Source: Clostridia bacterium
Lineage (GTDB): Bacteria > Aerophobota > Aerophobia > Aerophobales > AE-B3A
Direction: 5' to 3'
DNA length: 7,004 nucleotides
Assembly (NCBI GenBank): GCA_009618505.1
Contig: WJOQ01000041.1
Coordinates: forward strand, 1-7,004
In this document: piece after piece, positions 1 through 5,836 of the stretch
Position numbering within the stretch: position 1 is the first letter of the stretch
How the letters are laid out: each line of letters starts with the position of its first letter
Program-made: the position numbers and the translations under genes
Notes under the pieces: model-generated
What the model was told of the DNA's origin: nothing
Databases searched by the model: none
What the model saw: only the letters and a program-made list of their open reading frames with translations

Positions 1-1
1 A

Positions 2-94
2 GAAGTAGATTATATGATAGGTATATTGCCGGGAATTATCGAGAAATTAAGAGCCCTCTCCCCTTTTAAAGGGAATTGGGAAGGACTAAATTAG
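2..94 (+). CDS. 3' end of an upstream gene, probable cysteine desulfurase (NifS/IscS-like)
   Basis: The only open frame entering from the left edge encodes about 30 residues ending at TAG 92-94. It contains E-V-D-Y-M-I-G-I-L-P followed by I-I-E-K-L-R-A-L-S-P. This matches my memory of the C-terminal helix of NifS-type, PLP-dependent cysteine desulfurases, which supply sulfur for Fe-S clusters and thiolation and often end in L-R-x-x-S-P. The catalytic Lys and Cys lie outside the window, so function rests on this tail alone. The last nine residues (F-K-G-N-W-E-G-L-N) go beyond the usual end and are encoded by a C-rich/G-rich degenerate palindrome, so the original stop may have been replaced by repeat sequence. 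Family assignment is moderate at best; that the frame is the end of a + strand gene is more secure. Confidence 0.5.
   Translation, partial: EVDYMIGILPGIIEKLRALSPFKGNWEGLN
54..85. repeat. Degenerate C-rich/G-rich palindromic repeat
   Basis: A run CCCTCTCCCC is followed by a near-palindrome CCCTTT/TAAAGGG (61-73) and a G-rich arm GGGAAGG. It resembles, in weaker form, the CTCTCTCCCTAAGGAG element at 6436-6468. It overlaps the last codons of the upstream gene. With no U-tract after it, it is unlikely to be an intrinsic terminator. Confidence 0.4.
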
Positions 95-99
95 TCGTT

Positions 100-127
100 A
101 GTGAATAGTGAATAGTATTTAGTAAAG
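100..127. repeat. Heptamer array 1 (AGTGAAT-type)
   Basis: Four consecutive 7-base units each begin with AGT: two identical AGTGAAT copies, then AGTATTT and AGTAAAG. The phase of seven is exact although the last units have diverged. The array starts six bases after the upstream stop codon. It has no open frame of note and no promoter-like pair that I can defend. Confidence 0.6.
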
Positions 128-143
128 AGAAAAAAATATGAAT

Positions 144-178
144 AGCATGGAGCGTATAGCGTTTAGCGGATAGGATGA
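144..178. repeat. Heptamer array 2 (AGCGNNT-type)
   Basis: Five 7-base units are in phase: AGCATGG, AGCGTAT, AGCGTTT, AGCGGAT and AGGATGA. The AG or AGC start is retained while the inner bases vary. It has the same period as the preceding array but a different unit, separated by an A-rich stretch (128-143). Confidence 0.55.
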
Positions 179-183
179 GTTTC

Positions 184-204
184 GGGTTACAGGTTGCGAG
201 TTGC
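184..204. repeat. Heptamer array 3 (GGGTTAC/AGGTTGC-type)
   Basis: Three 7-base units GGGTTAC, AGGTTGC and GAGTTGC share the GTT core at fixed spacing. This is a third distinct heptamer family in the same spacer, immediately upstream of the palindromic element. Confidence 0.5.
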
Positions 205-220
205 AACTTTCCTATTTTCT

Positions 221-294
221 GTCATTGCGAGGAGCGAAGCGACGAAGCAATCTCAGGGGATTGCCATGCCTGCCTGCGACAGGCTCGCGATGAC
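221..294. repeat. Palindromic dispersed repeat, REP/MITE-like
   Basis: A 74-bp element is bounded by imperfect terminal inverted repeats: GTCATTGCGAG at 221-231 against CTCGCGATGAC at 284-294, one mismatch in 11. Inner arms GCAATC (247-252) and GATTGC (259-264) also pair, and a small GCCTG/CAGGC hairpin sits at 272-284. I recognise the GTCATTGCGAGGAGCGAAGC start as a type of non-coding palindrome dispersed in many copies in unrelated bacterial genomes. It encodes nothing, and no transposase is nearby. Mobilisation in trans is inference. Confidence 0.75.
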
Positions 295-329
295 AACAAC
301 TTCGAACGATAAACAAGTTTGTTTTTATC

Positions 330-357
330 AATGAACTATGAACAACGAACCATGAAC
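330..357. repeat. Heptamer array 4 (NAYGAAC-type)
   Basis: Four in-phase 7-base units AATGAAC, TATGAAC, AACGAAC and CATGAAC vary at the first and third positions only. The array ends five bases before the rplM Shine-Dalgarno sequence, so it would probably lie in the 5' untranslated leader of the rplM transcript. Confidence 0.65.
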
Positions 358-362
358 TCATT

Positions 363-368
363 AAGGAG
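363..368 (+). promoter_or_regulatory. Shine-Dalgarno site of rplM
   Basis: AAGGAG lies nine bases before ATG 378. It is a strong, well-spaced site and fixes the L13 start. I could not identify a convincing -35/-10 pair in the repeat-filled spacer upstream. Confidence 0.8.
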
Positions 369-377
369 ATTTGAAAA

Positions 378-806
378 ATGAAAACCTATGTTCCAAAGAA
401 AACAGAGATAAAAAAGAATTGGTATTTGGTAGATGCAGAGGGAAAAATCCTGGGTAGATTAGCCAGCAAGATTGCCCAAATATTATCTGGAAAAAATAAA
501 CCGATTTACACTCCTTTTCTGGATACAGGCGATTTTGTAGTAGTCATAAATGCAAAAAAGGTGAAGGTCACCGGAAACAAAGAGGAAAAGAAGATATACT
601 ATCATTATTCCGGTTATCCGGGAGGAATGAAAGAAATAGTATATGAAAAATTACTAAAAAAAAGGCCCGCTTTAATTATCCAGAAAGCAGTAAGGGGAAT
701 GTTACCAAAAAACAAATTAAGAAGCAAAATGCTTAAGAAACTTAAGATTTATGCCGGCCCGGAACATCGCCATCAAGCTCAAAATCCTGAGAAAATAGAA
801 TTATGA
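378..806 (+). CDS. rplM: 50S ribosomal protein L13
   Basis: This is an early-assembling protein of the large ribosomal subunit that binds 23S rRNA. The 142-residue product has the usual L13 length. Hallmarks are [15 protein letters not shown] near residues 15-30, the H-Y-S-G-Y-P-G-G segment in the middle, [11 protein letters not shown] in the C-terminal half, and the basic end [13 protein letters not shown]. The start is well supported by AAGGAG nine bases upstream. L13 genes are normally followed at once by rpsI (S9); here the next frame is a purine nucleoside phosphorylase and no S9 sequence occurs in the window. The stop TGA (804-806) overlaps the next gene's ribosome binding site, implying co-transcription and probably translational coupling. 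Identification is secure. Confidence 0.98.
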   Translation: MKTYVPKKTEIKKNWYLVDAEGKILGRLASKIAQILSGKNKPIYTPFLDTGDFVVVINAKKVKVTGNKEEKKIYYHYSGYPGGMKEIVYEKLLKKRPALIIQKAVRGMLPKNKLRSKMLKKLKIYAGPEHRHQAQNPEKIEL

Positions 807-810
807 GGTG
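805..810 (+). promoter_or_regulatory. Shine-Dalgarno site deciding the phosphorylase start
   Basis: GAGGTG overlaps the rplM stop codon. It is six bases from ATG 817, three from ATG 814, and it contains the nominal GTG at 808. Spacing therefore favours 817 as the true start and makes 808 unlikely. Confidence 0.6.
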
Positions 811-816
811 GTAATG

Positions 817-1641
817 ATGGAAATATCATTGAGAGAAAGAATAAGAGAGGCAGGAAAATTCATTCAAAGTAAAACGAGAACTAAGCCTCGAATAGGAATA
901 ATTCTGGGTACTGGCTTGGGGGATTTGACTAAAGAGATAGAAATTGAGAGTAAAATTTCCTATCAGAATATTCCTTATTTCGCTGTTTCTACTACTCCCG
1001 GACATGAGGGAAGCCTAATCCTGGGCAGGCTTGTTGGCAAAATGATCATGGCAATGCAGGGGAGATTTCATTTTTACGAAGGCTATTCTCTAGAGGAAAT
1101 TACTTTTCCCGTCAGAGTAATGAAGTATATGGGGGTGGATGTCATTATAGAATCCAATGCAGCTGGAGGAATGAATCCCAACCTCAAAGCAGGAGATTTG
1201 ATGGTCATTACTGACCACATCAACCTAATCGGCAATAATCCTCTAATAGGGTCTAATGATGATAAACTGGGTCCCCGTTTTGTTGATATGTGTGAACCGT
1301 ACGATAAGGAATTAATTGAACTTTACGAAAAGGTCGCTATGCGGGAGAGAATCAGAATCCATCGAGGAGTTTATGTAGGAGTTAGCGGCCCCAATCTTGA
1401 AACACCAGCCGAGTATAGATTCCTACGTCTAATCGGAGCAGATGCAGTAGGTATGTCCACAGTTCCTGAAGTGATTGTGGCCAAGCACAGCGGTCTGAAA
1501 GTGTTAGGTATTAGTTGTATAACTGATGAGTGTTTCCCCGACAAGCTGCAACCGGTAAATTTAGCTAAACTCATTAAAGTAGCCAATCTGACGGAACCCA
1601 AAATGACAAGACTGATAAAAGGAATATTAGGAGAGATTTGA
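817..1641 (+). CDS. Purine nucleoside phosphorylase, trimeric (PNP/MTAP) family
   Basis: This cytosolic enzyme would cleave purine nucleosides with phosphate to free base plus ribose-1-phosphate, in nucleoside salvage. From ATG 817 it has 274 residues, normal for the trimeric family. Visible landmarks are the G-T-G-L-G phosphate loop (31-35), T-P-G-H-E-G (60-65), R-F-H-F-Y-E-G (83-89, with His85 and Tyr87), N-A-A-G-G (114-118), G-P-N-L-E-T-P-A-E (191-199, base-binding Glu195) and G-M-S-T-V-P-E (212-218). Spacing matches human PNP, with Glu195 at E201 and Met213 at M219. However, the residue at human N243 is Asp237 (I-T-D-E), as in MTA phosphorylase, so 6-aminopurine substrates are possible. 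MTAP lacks the Glu, so I keep the PNP label. Alternative starts are GTG 808 and ATG 814. It sits ten bases after rplM and 23 before ileS. Confidence 0.93.
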   Translation: MEISLRERIREAGKFIQSKTRTKPRIGIILGTGLGDLTKEIEIESKISYQNIPYFAVSTTPGHEGSLILGRLVGKMIMAMQGRFHFYEGYSLEEITFPVRVMKYMGVDVIIESNAAGGMNPNLKAGDLMVITDHINLIGNNPLIGSNDDKLGPRFVDMCEPYDKELIELYEKVAMRERIRIHRGVYVGVSGPNLETPAEYRFLRLIGADAVGMSTVPEVIVAKHSGLKVLGISCITDECFPDKLQPVNLAKLIKVANLTEPKMTRLIKGILGEI

Positions 1642-1665
1642 ATGGGCAAGGAGAATAAGAAGTAG
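1642..1665 (+). other. Possible seven-codon leader ORF before ileS
   Basis: ATG 1642, directly after the phosphorylase stop, opens M-G-K-E-N-K-K and ends at TAG 1663-1665, whose last base is the G of the putative ileS GTG start. AGGAGAG (1629-1635) is ideally placed six bases before this ATG. The frame differs from ileS. It could couple ileS translation to the phosphorylase, or be a chance frame left at a gene junction. There is no evidence that it is made. Confidence 0.2.
1648..1653 (+). promoter_or_regulatory. Candidate Shine-Dalgarno site of ileS
   Basis: AAGGAG is eleven bases before GTG 1665 and 26 before ATG 1680. The distance is somewhat long for the GTG but too long for the ATG, which has only a weak GAGAG nearby. 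This tips the start choice towards GTG 1665. Confidence 0.5.
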
Positions 1666-4600
1666 TGAGAGCAAAATCGATGAACTCGAATGCTGATTTT
1701 ATCTCAATTGAACATGAGATATTGAAGTTTTGGGAAGAGAATAAATGTTTTAGGAAATTGCAGAAGAAAAATGAAAGTGGTCCGCCATTTCGGTTCATTG
1801 ATGGCCCCATCACAGCTAATAACCCAATGGGAGTTCATCACGCCTGGGGACGAATTCTTAAAGACATTTTTCTTCGATATAAGGCTCTTCATGGATACAG
1901 GTCTCATTATCAGAATGGATTCGACTGTCAAGGACTGTGGGTTGAAGTTGAGGTAGAGAAGGAACTCGGGTTCCATGGAAAACCCGACATAGTAAAATTT
2001 GGCCTTGCTAACTTCAGTAAGGCTTGTAGAGTACGAGTTGAAAAATTTTCCAAGATCCAGACCAGGCAGTCTATTCGCCTTGGTCAGTGGATGAACTGGG
2101 AACATTCCTATTATACCTACCACAATTCAAACATTCTTGGAATATGGCATTTTCTAAAGAAATGTCATGAAAACGGATGGATTTATCACTCCCAACTAAC
2201 TATGCCATGGTGTCCTCGCTGTGGCACAAGCCTCTCAGAACATGAGATGGCCGGTTCCTATAAGGAGATGAAGCACCTTGCTGTCTTTATCAAATTATTC
2301 CTAAAAGAACGAAATGCCCATATCCTGGTTTGGACTACCACCCCGTGGACCTTAGCTGCCAATGTGGCTCTAGCAGTAAATCCCGATCTGGAGTACTGTG
2401 AGGTAGAGATAGAGCAAGAAGAGGTTCCAGTCATCGTTTGCTCCGATGTTCTACATATTCTTAAGGATAGAAAATATAAGGTTATTAAACAATTTCCAGG
2501 TAAGGAACTAACGGGATTGTCATATGAACCGATTTTATCTGGATTAGAAGTTCAGAAGCAACTAGAGCACAGGCTAGTCGCCTGGGATGCAGTAGACCCG
2601 AGTGAAGGAACAGGTGTTGTTCATATTGCGCCGGCATGTGGACGGGAGGACTACGAACTTGGAATCAAGTTAGGCCTAGCGATGCTGTCACCAGTTGATG
2701 ATGAAGGAGTTTATGTTTCAGGGTATGGATGGCTAGAGGGAAAAAGAGCACTATCTTCGGCTGAAGAAATAATTGGTCATCTGAGACGGAAAAATAAGCT
2801 CTTTCATCATTATATGCATAAGCATAGTTACCCTGTTTGCTGGCGATGTAAGAATGAGCTAATCTTTCGTCTGGTTAATGAATGGTTTATTAGCTGCAAG
2901 GATATCCGTCCGGCCATGATAAAAGCTTCAGCCAAGGTCAAATGGCAGCCAGAGTTCATGGGTAAACGAATGGAAGATTGGTTACAAAATATGGGTGATT
3001 GGTGTATCTCTCGCAAACGTTTTTGGGGTCTTCCCTTACCTTTTTACAAATGTTCTGCGTGTGGAAAACTTTCAGTTGTGGGTTCTTTGGATGAATTAGA
3101 AAAATCAAGTGATGATGATGTTAAGTCGGTTCCAGAACTTCACCGTCCCTGGATTGATAAAATAAAGATTAATTGCCCTGAATGTGGAAACAAGGTCTCG
3201 CGTATCCAAGAAGTTGGAGACTGTTGGTTAGACGGCGGAATAGTTCCCTATTCTACCCGGGGCTACCTAAAGGACAGGAGAGCTTGGAAGGAATGGTATC
3301 CAGTTGAATGGGTCTGTGAAATGAGAGAGCAAATCCGGCTCTGGTTTTACTCAATGCTTTTTATGGGAGTTACTCTTGATAATCGTTCTCCTTACCAGAG
3401 AGTACTAACATATGAACGCGTTGTCGCAGAAGATGGCAGGCCATTCTCAAAAACAGGCTTTATGATTAAGCTTGATGATGTTGCTGAAGAAATGGGGGTA
3501 GATACACTGCGTTATTACTTTGCAAGCAAAAATCCTGCAAATGATATCCGTTTTGGATATAACCTGGGTTACGAAGCCAAAAGGCGCCTATTATCCTTTT
3601 GGAACATTTATGTTTTCTTCATAACCTATGCTCGCCTGGATATGCCGAATTTTGAGAAGATTGAGAGACTGTCAGACCAACTTAACAGCAGCGACCAATG
3701 GCTGTTAGCTCGTCTGTATCTTTTTGTGAATGATGTTACTTCTGCCATGGAAGAGTACGATACACCGACTGTTATTAGAGAGTTTGATTCATTCACTGAG
3801 GACGTTTCCAATTTCTATATACGGACGAATCGGCGCCGTTTTTGGATTGGTAAGTTATCGGAAGACAGACTCATCGGATACTGGTCTCTATACCAGGTGA
3901 TAAGGACAACCGTGCTCATAATGTCGCCAGTCGTACCCTTTCTAACAGAAGCTATTTGGCAAGAAGGCGTACGTCCTTTTGATGCTCAAGCACCTCTATC
4001 GGTACATCTGGCCGATTGGCCAACTCTGGAAAAACGTTGGCAAAACGATAAGATTCTTAGCGAGGTTAAAGAGGTCCGCAAGGTCCTAAACTTGGCATTG
4101 AGAATAAGGAAGCGCTCTAATTTAAAGATAAGACAACCATTGTCAACATTGTATCTGCTAGGTTCTAAGTATATTATCGAGTCCTCGAAACTAATGGCTG
4201 CAACGATCCGAAATGAGATAAATGTCAAGCAAATTGAATATTTAGATTCCGAGGAAAGCCTGCAATTTGAGTACTTAACTCTTGATTTTCGTAAGGCAGG
4301 CCAGATATTAAGACAGAATTTGTCGACCGTGAAGGCGCTGCTTGAGGAGTTATCTTTTAATCAGATGAACTATGTAGTAGATCAAGCAAAAAAAAAGAAG
4401 AAGGTTGATTTACCGGGATGGAAAGAAGAACTTCCTTGTAATTTGTTTTTGGTGAAAGCTCAGCCAAGACCAAATATTATCCTGGAGAGGAAAGAGAATA
4501 TAATAGTAGCTCTTGATATAAAAGTCACTGAGCCTCTTGAACGAGAAGGATGGATACGTGAAATACTGAGACATTGTCAGGTTCTCAGAAAAGATACAGA

Positions 4601-4799
4601 GCTAAACGTAGAAGACCGTATTAATCTTGCTATAACTACCTCATCAGCTCAGATACGTAAAGCTATCGAGGAATATACTTCCTTCATTAAAGATGAGACC
4701 TTAGCTGTGGATATTGTTGAACACTTGAATGATTCTAGCCAGGTTCGCGAAATTTCTCTTTCTGTAGGCACTGTCCAAATATCATTAACAAAGGCCTGA
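1665..4799 (+). CDS. ileS: Isoleucyl-tRNA synthetase, type 2, with altered HIGH and KMSKS motifs
   Basis: This cytosolic class I synthetase charges tRNA-Ile; 1,044 residues fits IleRS. In order: N-terminal catalytic half with T-A-N-N-P-M-G-V-H-H-A-W-G-R (50-63), CPRC (183-186), the CP1 editing domain with W-T-T-T-P-W-T-L (223-230) and H-I-A-P-A-C-G-R-E-D-Y (Asp329), CWRC (392-395), W-C-I-S-R-K-R-F-W-G, a zinc-ribbon pair C463/C466 and C504/C507, the KMSKS-equivalent P-F-S-K-T (593-597), a helical anticodon-binding domain, and the C-terminal extension typical of IleS2. The editing site looks intact. The signature is GVHH rather than HxGH, so first and third residues are exchanged; the KMSKS loop keeps only its second Lys and Ser. 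Arginine codons are mostly CGN, unlike the neighbours. No T-box fits in the 23-base gap. ATG 1680 is an alternative start. Valyl- or leucyl-tRNA synthetase is less likely given the domain order and tail. Confidence 0.9.
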   Translation: MRAKSMNSNADFISIEHEILKFWEENKCFRKLQKKNESGPPFRFIDGPITANNPMGVHHAWGRILKDIFLRYKALHGYRSHYQNGFDCQGLWVEVEVEKELGFHGKPDIVKFGLANFSKACRVRVEKFSKIQTRQSIRLGQWMNWEHSYYTYHNSNILGIWHFLKKCHENGWIYHSQLTMPWCPRCGTSLSEHEMAGSYKEMKHLAVFIKLFLKERNAHILVWTTTPWTLAANVALAVNPDLEYCEVEIEQEEVPVIVCSDVLHILKDRKYKVIKQFPGKELTGLSYEPILSGLEVQKQLEHRLVAWDAVDPSEGTGVVHIAPACGREDYELGIKLGLAMLSPVDDEGVYVSGYGWLEGKRALSSAEEIIGHLRRKNKLFHHYMHKHSYPVCWRCKNELIFRLVNEWFISCKDIRPAMIKASAKVKWQPEFMGKRMEDWLQNMGDWCISRKRFWGLPLPFYKCSACGKLSVVGSLDELEKSSDDDVKSVPELHRPWIDKIKINCPECGNKVSRIQEVGDCWLDGGIVPYSTRGYLKDRRAWKEWYPVEWVCEMREQIRLWFYSMLFMGVTLDNRSPYQRVLTYERVVAEDGRPFSKTGFMIKLDDVAEEMGVDTLRYYFASKNPANDIRFGYNLGYEAKRRLLSFWNIYVFFITYARLDMPNFEKIERLSDQLNSSDQWLLARLYLFVNDVTSAMEEYDTPTVIREFDSFTEDVSNFYIRTNRRRFWIGKLSEDRLIGYWSLYQVIRTTVLIMSPVVPFLTEAIWQEGVRPFDAQAPLSVHLADWPTLEKRWQNDKILSEVKEVRKVLNLALRIRKRSNLKIRQPLSTLYLLGSKYIIESSKLMAATIRNEINVKQIEYLDSEESLQFEYLTLDFRKAGQILRQNLSTVKALLEELSFNQMNYVVDQAKKKKKVDLPGWKEELPCNLFLVKAQPRPNIILERKENIIVALDIKVTEPLEREGWIREILRHCQVLRKDTELNVEDRINLAITTSSAQIRKAIEEYTSFIKDETLAVDIVEHLNDSSQVREISLSVGTVQISLTKA

Positions 4800-4803
4800 G
4801 GCA

Positions 4804-4827
4804 ATGAAGTATGCAACGCAATTGTGA
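4804..4827 (+). other. Seven-codon mini-ORF before the kinase
   Basis: ATG 4804 opens M-K-Y-A-T-Q-L and ends at TGA 4825-4827. Its first bases, TGAAGTATG (4805-4813), recur at the kinase start (4851-4859), 46 bases on. It may be a relic of a duplicated gene start rather than a translated peptide; the nearest GAGG is only two bases from the ATG. Confidence 0.15.
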
Positions 4828-4849
4828 CCAAAAGAAGGGAAATTTCAGT

Positions 4850-5836
4850 GTGAAGTATGATATATTCGGGATAGGTTCGGCACTGATAGATTTGTTAATA
4901 GAAATAGATGACAGTGAACTGTTGAAACTCAATCTAAAAAAGGGGCAATTCCATCTAATCGGAGAAGAGGAGTCAAAGAGACTATTAAAAAAGATTGGAA
5001 AGTACAAAGTCAAGATTGCTCCCGGGGGAAGTTCTGCTAACACATTATATGGAGCAGGACTCCTTGGCAGTAGTGTAGTTTTCTGTGGTAAAGTAGGGAA
5101 AGACGCTAACGGTGATATATACGAAAGAAGGATGTCTGAGAGTGGGGTAAGGCCAAAACTGGGCAGGTCAAAAGAAGTAACCGGTCATGCAATAACATTC
5201 ATAACTCCTGATAGCGAAAGAACGTTTGCTACATATCTGGGTGCGGCATCACATCTGGAAAAAGCCGATATTTTTCTGCAAGATTTAAGAGATAGTAAGA
5301 TACTCCATATTGAAGGTTATCAACTTGAAGACAAACAGTTAAGAGAGGTTTCAGTGTATGCAATGCAATTTGCTAAAGAGCATGGCACAGTGATCAGCCT
5401 CGACCTAGGCGATCCGGGTATAGTAGTTAGAAATAGAGTAACTATTAAGGAAATAATTAGAGAATACGCTGATATTGTCTTTGCCAATCAAGAAGAAGCC
5501 AGGGCTCTTATCGGTTTAGAACCGTCAGAAGCACTAAATTCCATAGCGAAATTAGGTAAAATAGCAATAGTGAAAATTGGCAAATATGGATCCCATGTTA
5601 GGCAGGGCAACGCAAGATACAAGATACCAGCCTATGAAGCGAGAGTAGTGGATACAACCGGGGCTGGCGATATGTTTGCAGCAGGATTTCTATACGGTAT
5701 CTGCTCTACCTATAATTTAAGAATTTGCGGCCACATAGGTAGCTATTTTGCAGCCAAAGTTGCTGAAAAGATCGGCGCAAGACTGGAAAATATTGAGCAA
5801 AAAGAAGTTCAAGAATTGATAGAAAGAGTAAAATGA
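4850..5836 (+). CDS. PfkB-family sugar kinase, adenosine-kinase-like
   Basis: This ribokinase-fold enzyme would transfer phosphate from ATP to a sugar or nucleoside hydroxyl; the N-terminal layout resembles the adenosine-kinase-like subgroup. From GTG 4850 it has 328 residues, opening K-Y-D-I-F-G-I-G-S-A-L-I-D. It carries the PfkB Gly-rich motif P-G-G-S-S-A-N-T (58-65), G-K-V-G-K-D, the substrate-lid stretch T-F-A-T-Y-L-G-A-A, H-I-E-G-Y, and the anion-hole motif D-T-T-G-A-G-D (268-274) with the catalytic base Asp274. A longer frame from ATG 4811 adds 13 residues unlike the family N-terminus, including the frame's only CGN arginine codon, so I prefer GTG, with AAGGGA nine bases upstream. All 18 arginines use AGA/AGG. 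Linkage to a purine phosphorylase suggests a nucleoside or ribose substrate, but this is inference; ribokinase or fructokinase activity is not excluded. Confidence 0.88.
   Translation: MKYDIFGIGSALIDLLIEIDDSELLKLNLKKGQFHLIGEEESKRLLKKIGKYKVKIAPGGSSANTLYGAGLLGSSVVFCGKVGKDANGDIYERRMSESGVRPKLGRSKEVTGHAITFITPDSERTFATYLGAASHLEKADIFLQDLRDSKILHIEGYQLEDKQLREVSVYAMQFAKEHGTVISLDLGDPGIVVRNRVTIKEIIREYADIVFANQEEARALIGLEPSEALNSIAKLGKIAIVKIGKYGSHVRQGNARYKIPAYEARVVDTTGAGDMFAAGFLYGICSTYNLRICGHIGSYFAAKVAEKIGARLENIEQKEVQELIERVK

Noticed and set aside
61..85. Intrinsic terminator at CCCTTTTAAAGGG
   Set aside because: The stem is short, A/T-centred and lacks a following T-run; it fits a degenerate repeat better.
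308..329. GATAAACAA/TTGTTTTTATC as an operator or riboswitch stem in front of rplM
   Set aside because: It pairs only with two bulged bases and is mostly A/T. It does not resemble a known L13 leader that I can recognise.
95..360. Regular repeats as a CRISPR array
   Set aside because: Units are seven bases and contiguous, with no constant repeat plus unique spacer pattern and no cas genes.
656..663. A8 run in rplM, and the A9 run in ileS near 4388, as programmed frameshift sites
   Set aside because: Both genes are full length in one frame and encode ordinary Lys runs; no overlapping alternative frame or stimulator structure is evident.
1642..1664. T-box leader for ileS
   Set aside because: Only 23 bases separate the phosphorylase stop from the ileS start, far too little for a T-box, and no T-box consensus is seen.
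1371..2123. Antisense open frames opposite the phosphorylase end and the ileS start
   Set aside because: They lie opposite strongly recognisable + strand genes, have no family features or ribosome binding sites, and are shadows of the real frames.
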